A DNA stretch of 64,000 nt from Rapana venosa (GCA_028751875.1 CM054155.1:55106880-55170879), one strand, 5' to 3'. Shown: positions 22,561 to 35,549, numbered from the stretch's first letter. Numbers and translations are program-made. Notes: a model not told the origin generated them from the sequence alone.

Positions 22561-22930
22561 TCTGTGCTAATTCACTCGCATCCTCGCCGTGTTGTATTGT
22601 TTGTAGCCTTGCTGCGTTACTTTGTATCCTTGCTGCGTTACTTTGTATCCTTACTGTGTTAATTTGTATCCTTGCTGTGGTACTTTGTATCCTTGTTTGT
22701 ACTTGTGTTGCTATTTTGTATCCTTGCTGTGGTACTGTGTACATTCCTCATGTTGTGTGCTTTAATGTTTCTGCCATGTTACTGTGTTAGCATTTCTGCC
22801 ATGTTGCTGTGTTAGCATTTCTGCCATGTTGTTGCGATGTTACTGTGTTAGCATTTCTGCCATGTTGCTGAGTTAGCATTTCTGCCATGTTACTGTGTTA
22901 ACATTGACTCTGTTAGCATCCATTGCAGGC
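22560..22930. repeat. Related GTTACTTTGTATCC / GTTAGCATTTCTGCC repeats
   Basis: Two short-unit arrays (about 21-25 bp) that grade into each other and into the flanking arrays. Confidence 0.8.
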
Positions 22931-22934
22931 AGAA

Positions 22935-23340
22935 AAACTTTGCCTGGTTTCTTGTTGCTTGATTTGCCTCACTGTCGGGTTACCTTGTTAAAATCTTTGT
23001 TAGCCTTCCCGTCCTGTTTGTGTGCTATAATTGCCTACTTTCTTATCTTGTTGATATCCATGTTATCCTGTCAGTTTGCTATAATTGGCCTATTTTTGCC
23101 TTGTTTATATCTTGGTTAGGGTTCCTGCTCCGTTAGTTTGCTATACTTGGCCAACTTCCTTATCTTGTTAATATCCATGTTATCCTGTCAGTTTGCTATA
23201 ATTGGCCTATTTTTGCCTTGTTTATATCTTGGTTAGGGTTCCTGCTCCGTTAGTTTGCTATACTTGGCCAACTTCCTTATCTTGTTAATATCCATGTTAT
23301 CCTGTCAGTTTGCTATAATTGGCCTATTTTTGCCTTGTTT
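22935..23340. repeat. About 117-bp tandem repeat, three units
   Basis: Each unit holds 'TTGCTATAATTGGCCTATTT' and 'TTGCTATACTTGGCCAACTT' halves, so the 117-bp unit is a dimer of a diverged 55- to 60-bp unit related to the array on its right. Confidence 0.88.
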
Positions 23341-24480
23341 ATATCTTGGTCAGGGTTCCTGTTCCGTCAGTTTGCTACAACTTGCCCTATTTCCTTGCCT
23401 TGCTAATATCTCAGTTATCCTGTCAGTTTGCTACAACTGCCCTATTTCCTTGCCTTGCTAATATCTCTGTTATCCTGTCAGTTTGCTACAACTGCCCTAT
23501 TTCCTTGCCTTGCTAATATCTCTGTTATCCTGTCAGTTTGCTACAACTGCCCTATTTCCTTGCCTTGCTAATATCTCTGTTATCCTGTCAGTTTGCTACA
23601 ACTGCCCTATTTCCTTGCCTTGCTAATATCTCTGTTATCCTGTCAGTTTGCTACAACTGCCTATTTCCTTGCCTTGCTAACATCTCTGTTATCCTGTCAG
23701 TTTGCTACAACTGCCCTATTTCCTTGCCTTGCTAATATCTCTGTTATCCTGTCAGTTTGCTACAACTGCCCTATTTCCTTGCCTTGCTAACATCTCTGTT
23801 ATCCTGTCAGTTTGCTACAACTGCCGTATTTCCTTGCCTTGCTAATATCTCTGTTATCCTGTCAGTTTGCTACAACTGCCCTATTTCCTTGCCTTGCTAA
23901 TATCTCTGTTATCCTGTCAGTTTGCTACAACTGCCTATTTCCTTGCCTTGCTAACATCTCTGTTATCCTGTCAGTTTGCTACAACTGCCCTATTTCCTTG
24001 CCTTGCTAATATCTCTGTTATCCTGTCAGTTTGCTACAACTGCCCTATTTCCTTGCCTTGCTAACATCTCTGTTATCCTGTCAGTTTGCTACAACTGCCG
24101 TATTTCCTTGCCTTGCTAATATCTCTGTTATCCTGTCAGTTTGCTACAACTGCCCTATTTCCTTGCCTTGCTAATATCTCTGTTATCCTGTCAGTTTGCT
24201 ACAACTGCCCTATTTCCTTGCCTTGCTAATATCTCTGTTATCCTGTCAGTTTGCTACAACTGCCCTATTTCCTTGCCTTGCTAATATCTCAGTTATCCTG
24301 TCAGTTTGCTACAACTGCCGTATTTCCTTGCCTTGTTGATATCTGCTAGTATTCTTGTCCTGTCAGTTTGCTATAATTACCCAGTACCTTGCCTTGCTAA
24401 TATCTCTAGTTATCCTGTCAGTTTTGCTACAACTGCCGTATTTCCTTGCTTGTATATATCTGCTTAGATTTTCAATGTCT
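23340..24480. repeat. 55-bp minisatellite, about 20 units, with 274-bp higher-order repeat
   Basis: Unit contains 'TTGCCTTGCTAATATCTCTG', 'TTATCCTGTCAGTTTGCTAC' and AACTGCCCTATTTCC. Variant units (one lacking a C, one with GCCGT) recur in the same order at 23538 and 23812, giving a 274-bp higher-order period. Units decay at the right edge after 24340. Confidence 0.95.
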
Positions 24481-24484
24481 TGCA

Positions 24485-24930
24485 GTTTGCTAAATTACCG
24501 TACTTGTCATCAACTAGGTTTTTTTCTTTAAAGACTGAAACTGTCATTTGTAAGTGTATATTTTTGAATCTAAGAAGTTATCTGTCATTTGATTTCTTAC
24601 AAGTATTCTTGCAAATTTGGACTTCAGGCAAAACTCATTCAACTGATGTGATATTAATTTTTCTCTGTAAAGTGCAAAAAATTTCTCTAGTTTGTCTATT
24701 TAATTGCTACAGGATATGAATCTATATTAGATATTGACTGTTCTGAATGATTAAAATATCCCACCTCCTTAGACACCACCAATGTCTTTTATTTCTTTTG
24801 TGAAAGTGTTACCTATCGTGTCTGTTTGCTCAAAAGTCAATTCCGATAGAATTGTGCAGTGATTTGTTCACCGTACTGGAAACTAAACTTTTACACCCCA
24901 TATTCATTCATTTTGAAATGAGATTGGTTG
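24485..24930. other. Unassigned sequence
   Basis: No repeat or exon recognised. Confidence 0.4.
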
Positions 24931-25275
24931 GTCTGGGCGCTGTCTCGATAACGAAACAGTCCGGGTAAGTTTGCAGCGCTACGAAAAAGTACCCGCAACT
25001 TTCCCTATCAAATTTTCATGAAAGTTAGTCGGGCGTAGTCTTCGATAGGAAGAAAACTCACGTTGCAACAAAAATACACAAAAAAGTGCGTGCATCTGGG
25101 CGAGTTTCCCAGCAAATTTAGAAAAACATCTGATAGTGGTAAAAAAAATAATCAGACCAAAAAAAAAAAAAGGTCCTGCTCTCTTGACAACTTCCCGGGA
25201 GAGCAGAATTTCACCAAAAAGCTGTTTCTGTTGAGACTTCAGTGGTCACTATTAATATATATAATAATAAAATAA
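24930..25275 (+). mobile_element. Degenerate SINE-A copy
   Basis: Diverged but collinear with SINE-A: 'GGTCTGGGCGCT', 'TCTTCGATAGGAAGAAAAC', 'CATCTGATAGTGG', an A-run and 'CCCGGGAGAGCAGAATTTCA'. Confidence 0.6.
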
Positions 25276-25394
25276 ATAACCCGTTTGCTCTCTGCAACTT
25301 ACAGCGATGTGTTCAGTTGTTTCCATTTGCTGTTTATGTTAGTTACGCTGTGTGTGACTTCTAGTGTCAATGGGTTTTGAATAACTGTCGCCTG

Positions 25395-25490
25395 TTACAA
25401 GTGTATATGTTGTGTGTGTTGTGTGTGTGTGTGTGTGTGGTGTGTGTGTGTGTGTTGTGTTGTGTGGTGTGTGGTAGTGTGTGTGTGACA
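25395..25490. repeat. (GT)n tract
   Basis: About 95 bp of GT with TGTTG and GGT interruptions, about 50 bp before a SINE/LINE 3' end. Confidence 0.9.
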
Positions 25491-25539
25491 TTTGTTTAAT
25501 TGTAAAAACTATTAATTGTAACTTGTTGCATGTGATAGA

Positions 25540-25620
25540 GAAGGATGAATGCAAGCACTTTGATTTATTTTTGCAAAATATAGCGCTATATAAAATCCAT
25601 TTATTACTATTATTATCTTG
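25540..25620 (+). mobile_element. SINE-A/L2 3'-end fragment
   Basis: 'CACTTTGATTTATTTTTGC' then 'TATAGCGCTATATAAAATCC' and an ATT tail, the shared LINE/SINE 3' terminus. Confidence 0.7.
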
Positions 25621-25624
25621 GTTT

Positions 25625-25830
25625 TCAGTCTCATGTGAAAGACTTGCAGGGAAGTTGAGCCGTCATGATGTCAGCTTCAGGGGAAAATTCACCTCCAAGG
25701 GGCATTATGGGGCGTGGGTCGAATCAGAGCGGCCAAATCACAAGCTTAACGCTCCAACCACTAGGCTATTTCACCCCCACTGTGGTCGATTCAGCCCCAA
25801 GCCCCATTATTGTACTATGGCCCAAGGCCA
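25625..25830 (-). mobile_element. Possible tRNA-like SINE remnant
   Basis: A reversed tRNA-like block around 'GCTCCAACCACTAGGCTATT'. Its body does not clearly match SINE-A to SINE-D. Confidence 0.35.
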
Positions 25831-25861
25831 ATGTACAGTTACTATGTTAAGTTCTCATGTC

Positions 25862-25864
<3 letters not shown>

Positions 25865-25953
<89 letters not shown>

Positions 25954-26012
25954 ACATACACACCACACACACACACACACACACACACACCACACACACA
26001 CACACACACACA

Positions 26013-26044
<32 letters not shown>

Positions 26045-26050
26045 CACACA
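25865..26050. repeat. (GTCT)n(CT)n(CA)n(CACG)n compound microsatellite
   Basis: Pure blocks in that order over about 185 bp. Open frames on both strands here are artefacts. Confidence 0.97.
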
Positions 26051-26159
26051 CATCATTTAGAGTACCACACTTTTAGCCAAAATAGATCATTATAATTGAT
26101 GTTTTTGTTGTTAAATAAGTCCACATGACTTAAATGGCAATAAAATATTCTTATTCTGA

Positions 26160-26365
26160 ACCTGGCGCCTTGGCTTCAGTACAGTTCCCCCAGTTCACCC
26201 AGTTGTAAATGGGTACCTGCCCTCTTTAGGGTCAGGGAAGGTAAAGCAGCGAGGGAGAGGAGATGGGCGCCGCCCTCAATATGCTGGCCCTAGAGAAGTG
26301 AGGTCTCTGACGGCTCGCTCCCCTACGACCTTATAGGTTATGGGACTCCTTTACCTTTTTTTACT
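26160..26365 (+). mobile_element. SINE-D copy 2, 5'-truncated
   Basis: Collinear with the 3' two thirds of SINE-D: 'GCGCCTTGGCTTCAGTACAG', 'GGGAAGGTAAAGCAGCGAGG', 'CCTTATAGGTTATGGGA' and a T tail. It lacks the tRNA- and 5S-like parts. Confidence 0.8.
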
Positions 26366-26377
26366 ATTCTGAACCTG

Positions 26378-26463
26378 AATCACACACACAAACACACCAC
26401 ACACACACCACGCACACACACAAACACACACACACAAACACGCGCGCGCGCGCGCGCGCGCGC

Positions 26464-26518
<55 letters not shown>
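26378..26518. repeat. (CA)n(CG)n(GA)n compound microsatellite
   Basis: CA, then a CG run of about 24 bp, then about 60 bp of GA. The CG run could form Z-DNA. Confidence 0.95.
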
Positions 26519-26524
26519 AACAAG

Positions 26525-27645
26525 ACTGCCAGCTAGTTAAAGCGTTCTGCATGGTGCTTGCAATCTGACAGCCTCAGTTCCAGCCACCACCCAGACCCAC
26601 ACTGTTCAAGCGACTTTCCTACGCCCTTAACATCAGTGCCACTCCACCCCCCACGCCCTTAACATCAGTGCCACTCCACTCCCCACGCCCTTAACGTCAG
26701 TGCCACTCCACCCCCCACGCCCTTAACATCAGTGCCACTCCACTCCCCACGCCCTTAACATCAGTGCCACTCCACCCCCCACGCCCTTAACATCAGTGCC
26801 ACTCCACCCCCCACGCCCTTAACATCAGTGCCACTCCACTCCCCACGCCCTTAACAACAGTGCCACTCCACTCCCCACGCCCTTATCATCAGTGCCACTC
26901 CACCCCCCACGCCCTTAACATCAGTGCCACTCCACCCCCCACGCACCTTAACATCAGTACCACTCCACCCCCACGCCTCTTAACGTCAGTAGCCACACCA
27001 CCCAACACGTCCTATACATCAGTGTGCCAATCAATCCCCACGCCTAAAACTTATCGACCTGCCACTGGCTTCAGTACATTCCCCCCCTTAACATCAGTGC
27101 ACTTCCACTCCCCACAGGCCGTAACATCAGATGCCCTCACTGCCCTAGATATCTCAGGCTCCTCCCCTACGCCTTAACACTCAGTTTCCACTCCACCCCC
27201 CACACGCCCTTAACTCATGCCACTACACACACCCCCACACCTAACATCAGTGCCCTCCACTCCCAACGCCACTTAAACGTCAGTGCCAACTCACGTCCCC
27301 ACCCCTTAACATCAGTGCACTCCACTTCCCCACGCCCTTAACATCAGTGCCACTCCACCCCCCACGCCCTTAACATCAGTGCCACTCCACTCCCCACGCC
27401 CTTAACATCAGTGCCACTCCACTCCCCACGCCCTTAACATCAGTGCCACTCCACTCCCCACGCCCTTAACATCAGTGCCACTCCACTCCCCACGCCCTTA
27501 ACATCAGTGCCACTCCACTCCCAAAAGCCCTGTGATAAGACTGGCACCGTGGCCCTGTGTGCAAATACACGCAGAACATCACGAGCACACTTGAAACCTG
27601 TTCTACTTAAGAAGAGCAGGCTAACTGTGCTGGTGAAAATGAACA
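26525..27645 (+). mobile_element. SINE-B copy whose internal 32-bp segment has expanded to about 28 units
   Basis: 26525-26620 matches the SINE-B head and 5' body (diverged tRNA-like start, 'CTTGCAATCTGACAG', 'GTTCAAGCGACTTTCC'). 26620-27530 is a 32-bp array of 'CCCTTAACATCAGTGCCACT' plus CCACTCCCCACG, which is the SINE-B segment 'AACATCAGTGCCGACTCCAC' repeated. 27530-27645 resumes the SINE-B body ('AAAAGCCCTGTGATAAGACT', 'GCAGAACATCACGAGCACAC', 'AAGAAGAGCAGGCTAACTGT'). The middle of the array (26940-27320) is degenerate. Confidence 0.8.
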
Positions 27646-29110
27646 AACACTAATGTGGAATCGTTTTTACAGGGGAGTAGAAAGTAAAAAGGCTGATGTG
27701 GAATCGTTTTTACAGGGGAGTAGAAAGTGAAAACGCTGATGTGGAATCGTTTTTACAGGGGAATGGAAGAAAAGGCTGATGTGGAATCGTTTTTACAGGG
27801 GAGTAGAAAGTGAAAACGCTGATGTGGAATCGTTTTTAAAAGAGAATGGAAAGTAAAAAGGCTGATGTGGAATCGTTTTTTAAAAGGGAATGGAAAGTAA
27901 AAAGGCTGATGTGGAATCGTTTTTTAAAAGGGAATGGAAAATGAAAAGGCTGATGTGGAATCGTTTTTTTAAAAGGGAATGGAAAGTAAAAAGGCTGATG
28001 TGGAATAGTTTTTTAAAAGGGAATGGAAAGTAAAAAGGCTGATGTGGAATCGTTTTTTAAAAGGGAATGGAAAGTAAAAAGGCTGATGTGGAATCGTTTT
28101 TTAAAAGGGAATGGAAAGTAAAAAGGCTGATGTGGAATCGTTTTTTAAAAGGGAATGGAAAGTAAAAAGGCTGATGTGGAATAGTTTTTTAAAAGGGAAT
28201 GGAAAATGAAAAGGCTGATGTGGAATCGTTTTTTAAAAGGGAATGGAAAGTAAAAAGGCTGATGTGGAATCGTTTTTTAAAAGGGAATGGAAAGTAAAAA
28301 GGCTGATGTGGAATCGTTTTTTAAAAGGGAATGGAAAGTAAAAAGGCTGATGTGGAATCGTTTTTTAAAAGGGAATGGAAAGTGAAAAGGCTGATGTGGA
28401 ATCGTTTTTACAGGGGAGTGGAAAGTGAAAAGGTTGATGTGGAATCGTTTTTACAGGGGAGTGGAAAGTGAAAAGGCTGATGTGGAATCGTTTTAACAGG
28501 GGATTGAAAAAGATATGGAATAGTTCTTACAGGGGAGTGAAAAGGCTGATATGGAATCAATTTTACATAGGAATGGAAAGTGAAAAGGCTGATATGGAAT
28601 CGTTTTTTTTTACAGAGGAATGGAAAGTGAAAAAGCTGATATGGAATCGTTTTTACAGAGGAATGGAAATTGAAAAGGCTGATATGGAATCGTTTTTACA
28701 GAGGAATGGAAAGTGAAAACGCTGATATGGAATCGTTTTTACAGAGGAATGGAAAGTGAAAAGGCTGACGTGGAATCGTGTTTACAGAGGAATGGAAAGT
28801 GAAAAGGCTGACGTGGAATCGTGTTTACAGAGGAATGGAAAGTGAAAAGGCTGATGTGGAATCGTGTTTACAGAGGAATGGAAAGTGAAAAGGCTGACGT
28901 GGAATCGTGTTTACAGAGGAATGGAAAGTGAAAAGGCTGATGTGGAACGTGTTTACAGAGGAATGGAAAGTGAAAAGGCTGACGTGGAATCGTGTTTACA
29001 GAGGAATGGAAAGTGAAAAGGCTGACGTGGAATCGTGTTTACAGAGGAATGGAAAGTGAAAAGGCTGATGTGGAATCGTGTTTACAGAGGAATGGAAAGT
29101 GAAAAGGCTA
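27646..29110. repeat. 44-bp minisatellite, about 33 units
   Basis: Unit 'AAAGGCTGATGTGGAATCGT' plus [28 protein letters not shown] bases in the middle, with TTTTTACAGGGGAGT and GTGTTTACAGAGGAA subtypes at the two ends. Subtypes are grouped by position, so the array spread by local duplication. Confidence 0.95.
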
Positions 29111-29274
29111 GTGAGGGGTTCTTTTTTGAAGTATGAGTAGTTGATGGCACCAGGATTCATGATGCTAAGACTGGCCAGGACACACATAGCTGATCAGATT
29201 CGGTGATGCTGCAGACAGCACCAACTTGTCGTTGGCCGTTGTATGAATGTGCCTGCCCATAACATGTCCTTACT
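29111..29274. other. Junction between minisatellite and LINE
   Basis: Unique-looking sequence with no recognised motif. Confidence 0.4.
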
Positions 29275-30940
<1,666 letters not shown>

Positions 30941-31335
30941 ATGTATCACATTCTGAACACTGTTTTCCACGATATGTCTTTAACCAGATCACGCATATTA
31001 CTGCACACTCTACGCCCTATATTGTGACCTTTTTCTTCTGTCATGACGTAGACTTGAACAGCCATCACTACATGCTTTACATCCTTGCAAAAATTCTCTT
31101 TAATATTGTTAATCTGAGCAACCGTAATATTATCACTACATGTTTTACATTCTTGATTATGAATTTCTCTGTAATGTCCTCGATCTCGACAATCACGTGA
31201 CCACAGGTTTAACATGCAAATCATGAAATTCTATCCAATGGGATTGATCTGAACAGCCTTGATGGTGTGTGTGGGTTTTTTTCAGGTAGTTAAGCAAGCA
31301 ACGAAAAAAACACATGGAAAATGCTCACTACTCAC
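30941..31335. other. Presumed intron of the M13-like gene
   Basis: Contains two loosely related blocks around 'CACTACATGCTTTACATCC' and 'CACTACATGTTTTACATTC', about 85 bp apart. Otherwise unassigned. Confidence 0.4.
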
Positions 31336-31422
31336 CCTCGTCCATGCAAGCTTTGTAAAATAATCGGGGCATGCTGAGGAGGTCTGATTGAGAGTCTGTA
31401 TCCGGAGGAGTCGTTATCCTTT
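31336..31422 (-). CDS. Single exon resembling an M13 (neprilysin/ECE-like) peptidase
   Basis: On the minus strand the 87-nt segment is bounded by acceptor GATTTCAG|AA and donor GAGG|GTGAGT, with phase 1 at both ends, and is open in that frame. It reads '...SDLLSMPRLFYKACMDEG'. The 'FYKACMDE' motif, preceded by a variable acidic stretch, matches the place in neprilysin and endothelin-converting enzymes where the consensus is roughly AxxFYxxCMxExxI. That Cys normally takes part in an extracellular disulfide. M13 enzymes are membrane-bound zinc endopeptidases. No exon with the catalytic HExxH or any other part of the family was found on the minus strand of the window, so this may be an isolated exon in very long introns, or a relic. 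Confidence 0.5.
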
Positions 31423-31710
31423 CTGAAATCAAGCAGGATCAGTTTGCGAATCATTAGTTATCATTTCTGGAATCAGGCATAATCATGTTTAGAATCAGTC
31501 GCTATTGTTTCTTTTATCAAGCATATATTTTTTAACCCACTAACTACTAATTCTGGAATCAGGCATATTCATATTTAGAATTACTTGTAGAATCATGCAT
31601 AATCAGTTATGAATCAGTTGCTACTAAATCTGGCATCAGGCATAATCATATTTTGAACCTGAAGTTTTATTTTGGGAATCATACATAATTATTTTTGGAC
31701 TCAAGAATAC
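31411..31710. repeat. Diverged minisatellite derived from the M13-like exon's splice junction
   Basis: Units such as 'AGTTATCATTTCTGGAATCA' followed by GGCATAATCAT repeat the exon-boundary sequence 'CGTTATCCTTTCTGAAATCA'. About six units are here; two or three more at 34320-34420, after a composite insertion. Confidence 0.65.
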
Positions 31711-31829
31711 TTTAATGTCTCAACTAGAGAAACTATGAGTGGCATTTTAAAATTATAATTACACAGGATGCATTATTAAACAATACAGATTAAGAAATAA
31801 CACACTATTTTAAAAACCGACAACAATCT

Positions 31830-31985
<156 letters not shown>

Positions 31986-32139
31986 CTCAGAGGCATTATT
32001 TATGCACACGCTGTTATTTGATGATTTAATATGAAAACCCCTTTTAAAAAATTTCTTTTAAAGTTTAGCATGAGTTTAGAAGCTGAATTGACTTGTTAAT
32101 AAAACTATTTTTGGTTCTGTTTGTTTTTTATTTTGGCAT

Positions 32140-32608
32140 TCGGAATCATCGACCTGACGGGAGCAATGCATAGTGTTGTGAAAGCACATGGGTTTCGTCA
32201 GTGGAAATGTCTTTAGCTTTTTTAGTCATCTGATTTTCATACAATGAATTTAGCCTCTTTTGCTTTTCTCCAACAATCTTTCCACACACATTCACAAGTT
32301 TATTCAATACGTTCTTGTTTTTTACATTCAAATAACCAAACCAGCATATAAACCCATATGATAAGACTGATTCTACAAAACTGTGATAAAACAAGCACAT
32401 AATTTCTTTTTTAACGTTCAGTGATCGCAGTTTTTGAAGGCAGTATTATCCTTGACTGGCATTTCCTATGTATAAAAGTAGTGTTTGCATTAAAATTCAA
32501 CTTATGATCTAAATTTGTACCAAGATATTTGGACTCTAGCACTCTCTCTCTACTTTTGTTCCGTCTATGAACAGATCAGGAACTTGGGGTGTATTACTAT
32601 TAATGAAA
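32140..32608 (-). mobile_element. LINE reverse-transcriptase C-terminal fragment
   Basis: Minus-strand frame with 'FYHSFVESVLSYGFICWFG' and 'THVLSQHYALLPSGR', typical of the C-terminal end of L2/CR1-like ORF2. Its upstream part ('YLGTNLDHKLNF'-like, near 32500) is frameshifted. Truncated at both ends; a different lineage from the 10545 element. Confidence 0.75.
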
Positions 32609-32610
32609 TT

Positions 32611-34313
32611 GGGTAGGGTCATCCACAATCCCGTACCCAAACTGTGTTCAGATGCTATTCAATAACCAATTAAGCTACAAGCATGCAACTTTGCCAAAAG
32701 TTGCATGGGGTGTTCTACTTTGGTTTGATATCAGTAGTTTTTCTTTGAATTGATGGAAAAGTGTATGAAAAAATTAATCAAATTTAAAAAATGATGTCAC
32801 AGAGGGAAAAAATACCATATTTTGTCTGACTGACTGTTGCGAAATAAAAAGAGGCTGGAGTACAATATTTTGAACACATAATAAGAAAGGAGGTGGCTAT
32901 AGCATGAACTAGGGATTTTATCCTATGATCTCAAGTTTGTCTGAAATCGACAAAAAATTGGCAAAAACATACATATTAAATGATTCATAACTATGTTAAT
33001 ATCACATAAAATCACTATATTTTAGTTCAGGCTATAGGCATAATATAAAACAATATATATGCAAATTTTGGTGACAATATGTATACAATTTAAAAAAACT
33101 GGAATTCAGTGTGTGAACATGCTCGTTTTGGGCAAACCTCATGTATAAAAAAGACAGACATGACTCACCAAGAGGAAGATCTAAAATCCCCCAGTTTGAT
33201 ATGGATGACTGCCTTAGCTGCCTGCTGCTCTTCATTGCCCAGCCTGAGTTGTCTTCTGGCTTTACAGAGCTCCTTGGATGCCAGTTTAGCTTGACGCTGG
33301 GCATTTTTAATGCGACACACATCAGTCTGTTCACAGTACAAGCGACAAAAATGTCCCGGTTCTATGTGCACTTTGCTCAGAATTTCCATCAAGCTTGTGC
33401 ATACATCATTACACACCGATACTGCAACTGCAACAGCTGTTTCCACTCTTGTGAACCCATTGTTTTTTTTTTGTTTGGGGACACACGGTCCAGATTGTTC
33501 AGGCTTTCGTTTTGATTTTGCTTAAAACTGCCAACTTTATCACCCAGAATTTTGATATCAACTGCTCTGTTCCCTGCTGGTGTTTTCCACAGTCACATAT
33601 GCATCACAACTTTCCTCACTGTCTTCACACTTACTGATTTGTTTTCTCCCTCACCTTCAGACTCGTCACTACTACAATCTAAGATAAGTTTGTTCAAGTC
33701 GTGGTTCTGTAGTTTGTGCTCTGATCGAGTGGTACAATCTGCTGTTTTACTTGTTCCAAAATTACTTTCAGTTTCATCAGTCCATGTTCTGCTCTCACTA
33801 GTCTCAGTTGTCTGCTTCTTCGTGTATCTATTTCCACAACATTTGCGTTTCTTGGGCGTTGAAGGCCTATACTTTTTATCACTGGGCATAGTTTTCACCA
33901 AGGTATAACACCGAATGACACTAAAACCCACTAAACACAGCTACACACGATAAAACTTGAAAGTGAAGTGAAAAACGAGCTTTCACTTGGTAAACAATCC
34001 GCCATTTGCAGCAGGAGCAAGGGAGAGCTCATTATTTCCGGTTCTCAAAGGGAGCAGTTCTTGTTTACTGGAAAGAAGGAGAGTGACAGACTGTCATTTT
34101 TTTCAGTTTTTGGTCGCCACTTTGGGCGTTGTCAGCGCCACACCCACCCTACTTGAAGGCTATTACCTAATAAAATCATATGTTTTTGCAAACAACAACA
34201 AAAATTGCAGCACACGAAAGATTAATAACTTTTGAATAAAGTAAAACAAGCTGTCACAAAAATATGTATCTGAAAAAAAGATTTTTTTAATTCAAAATCT
34301 GGGTGACCCTGCC
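32611..34313 (-). mobile_element. Internally deleted Mutator-like DNA transposon with imperfect TIRs
   Basis: The ends match as inverted repeats: 'GGTAGGGTCATCCA' at 32612-32625 against 'GGCAGGGTCACCCA' read from 34313 on the minus strand. Inside, on the minus strand, 33593-33931 encodes an N-terminal piece with 'KKRKCCGNRYTKK' and 33165-33446 encodes a C-terminal piece with 'HIEPGHFCRLYCEQTD', then a basic Arg/Lys helix. Both recall the N- and C-terminal parts of invertebrate Mutator-like transposase proteins. The central catalytic part is absent, so this is a non-autonomous derivative. No target duplication is obvious. Confidence 0.55.
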
Positions 34314-34319
34314 TCCTTA

Positions 34320-34430
34320 AAACTTTGGAATCAGTAGTTAATATTTCTGGAATCGAGCATGATCATTTTTTTTTCTAATCAGTAGTTATCATTTCTGAAA
34401 ACAAACATTATTATATACATATTTGTTACG
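34320..34430. repeat. Continuation of the splice-junction minisatellite
   Basis: 'AATCAGTAGTTATCATTTCT' units resume here, matching 31430-31700 and bracketing the inserted elements. Confidence 0.65.
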
Positions 34431-34431
34431 T

Positions 34432-34975
34432 TATGAAATTACTCTTTTACCCTCAAAAAAGATCATTTTGACTTTGACTTGATTTGACTTGACTGAAATT
34501 ACTCTTTTACCCTCAATAAAGATCATTTTGACTTGACTTGATTTGACTTGACTGAAATTACTCTTTTACCCTCAATAAAGATCATTTTGACTTGACTTGA
34601 TTTGACTTGACTGAAATTACTCTTTTACCCTCAATAAAGATCATTTTGACTTGACTTGATTTGACTTGACTGAAATTACTCTTTTACCCTCAATAAAGAT
34701 CATTTTGACTTGACTTGATTTGACTTGACTGAAATTACTCTTTTACCCTCAATAAAGATCATTTTGACTTGACTTGATTTGACTTGACTGAAATTACTCT
34801 TTTACCCTCAATAAAGATCATTTTGACTTGACTTGATTTGACTTGACTGAAATTACTCTTTTACCCTCAATAAAGATCATTTTGACTTGACTTGATTTGA
34901 CTTGACTGAAATTACTCTTTTACCCTCAATAAAGATCATTTTGACTTGACTTGATTTGACTTGACTTGTAACTCC
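34432..34975 (+). repeat. 59-bp array, nine units, grown from a LINE 3' end
   Basis: Unit 'GAAATTACTCTTTTACCCTC' plus AATAAAGATCATTTTGACTT and GACTTGATTTGACTTGACT. All units after the first are essentially identical. The unit is the 3' terminus of the LINE family found reversed at 36406-37000 (rc of 'CTTTTACCCTCAATAAAGAT'). Confidence 0.95.
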
Positions 34976-35051
34976 TGAGGTCTCTCTGGCCACTGCCCTC
35001 AGCTGACATAATTATTACCACTTTAGAACAGTTCATGAAAAAGTGAATAAT

Positions 35052-35210
35052 TATTTAGTCAAGTCAAAACCACTTTAATCATCCCATGAAGGGCAATTAC
35101 AATACTGACAGGCACATTGATACGTATCAAAATCTCAAAAGACACAAAAAAGCTACATTTCATATTAGTTAAATCAAAACATTCCTAAATGACTTCAAAT
35201 AAAAATAATC
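35052..35210 (-). mobile_element. LINE 3'-end fragment (family E)
   Basis: Reverse complement ends in 'CTTCATGGGATGATTAAAGT' plus GGTTTTGACTTGACT. A second copy lies at 49625-49745. TTGACTTGACT-type tails are shared with the 59-bp array family. Confidence 0.7.
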
Positions 35211-35211
35211 A

Positions 35212-35281
<70 letters not shown>

Positions 35282-35415
35282 ACACGCGCGTGCGCACACA
35301 CACATACACACAGCGCGCGCGCGTGCGCAGACACATTCACACACAAGCGCGCACACACACACAAGCACACACACGCACGCACGCACGCACGCACACGCAC
35401 GCACGCACGCACGCA
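35210..35415. repeat. (CA)n with CG-rich interruptions
   Basis: About 70 bp of pure CA, then CACG/GCGC-rich runs. Confidence 0.97.
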
Positions 35416-35549
35416 TTGCGCGAGACCGGTATCAAAAGCGTCTCAGTTATATCAAAGGGAATTAACATAGGTCCATAAAATGGTTAAATTAGGTAGAGTT
35501 GTTTCTCTTTTGCTACAATTTCCCATGTTGCATGGAAAGTTGTCTTTTA

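Noticed and set aside
28468..28716. 82-codon frame with WNRFYRG repeats
   Set aside because: 44-bp minisatellite with indels that happen to restore frame; period not a multiple of three.
29111..29187. Minus-strand frame 'MNPGAINYSYFKKE' as an M13 peptidase exon
   Set aside because: No matching family motif and no fitting splice sites.
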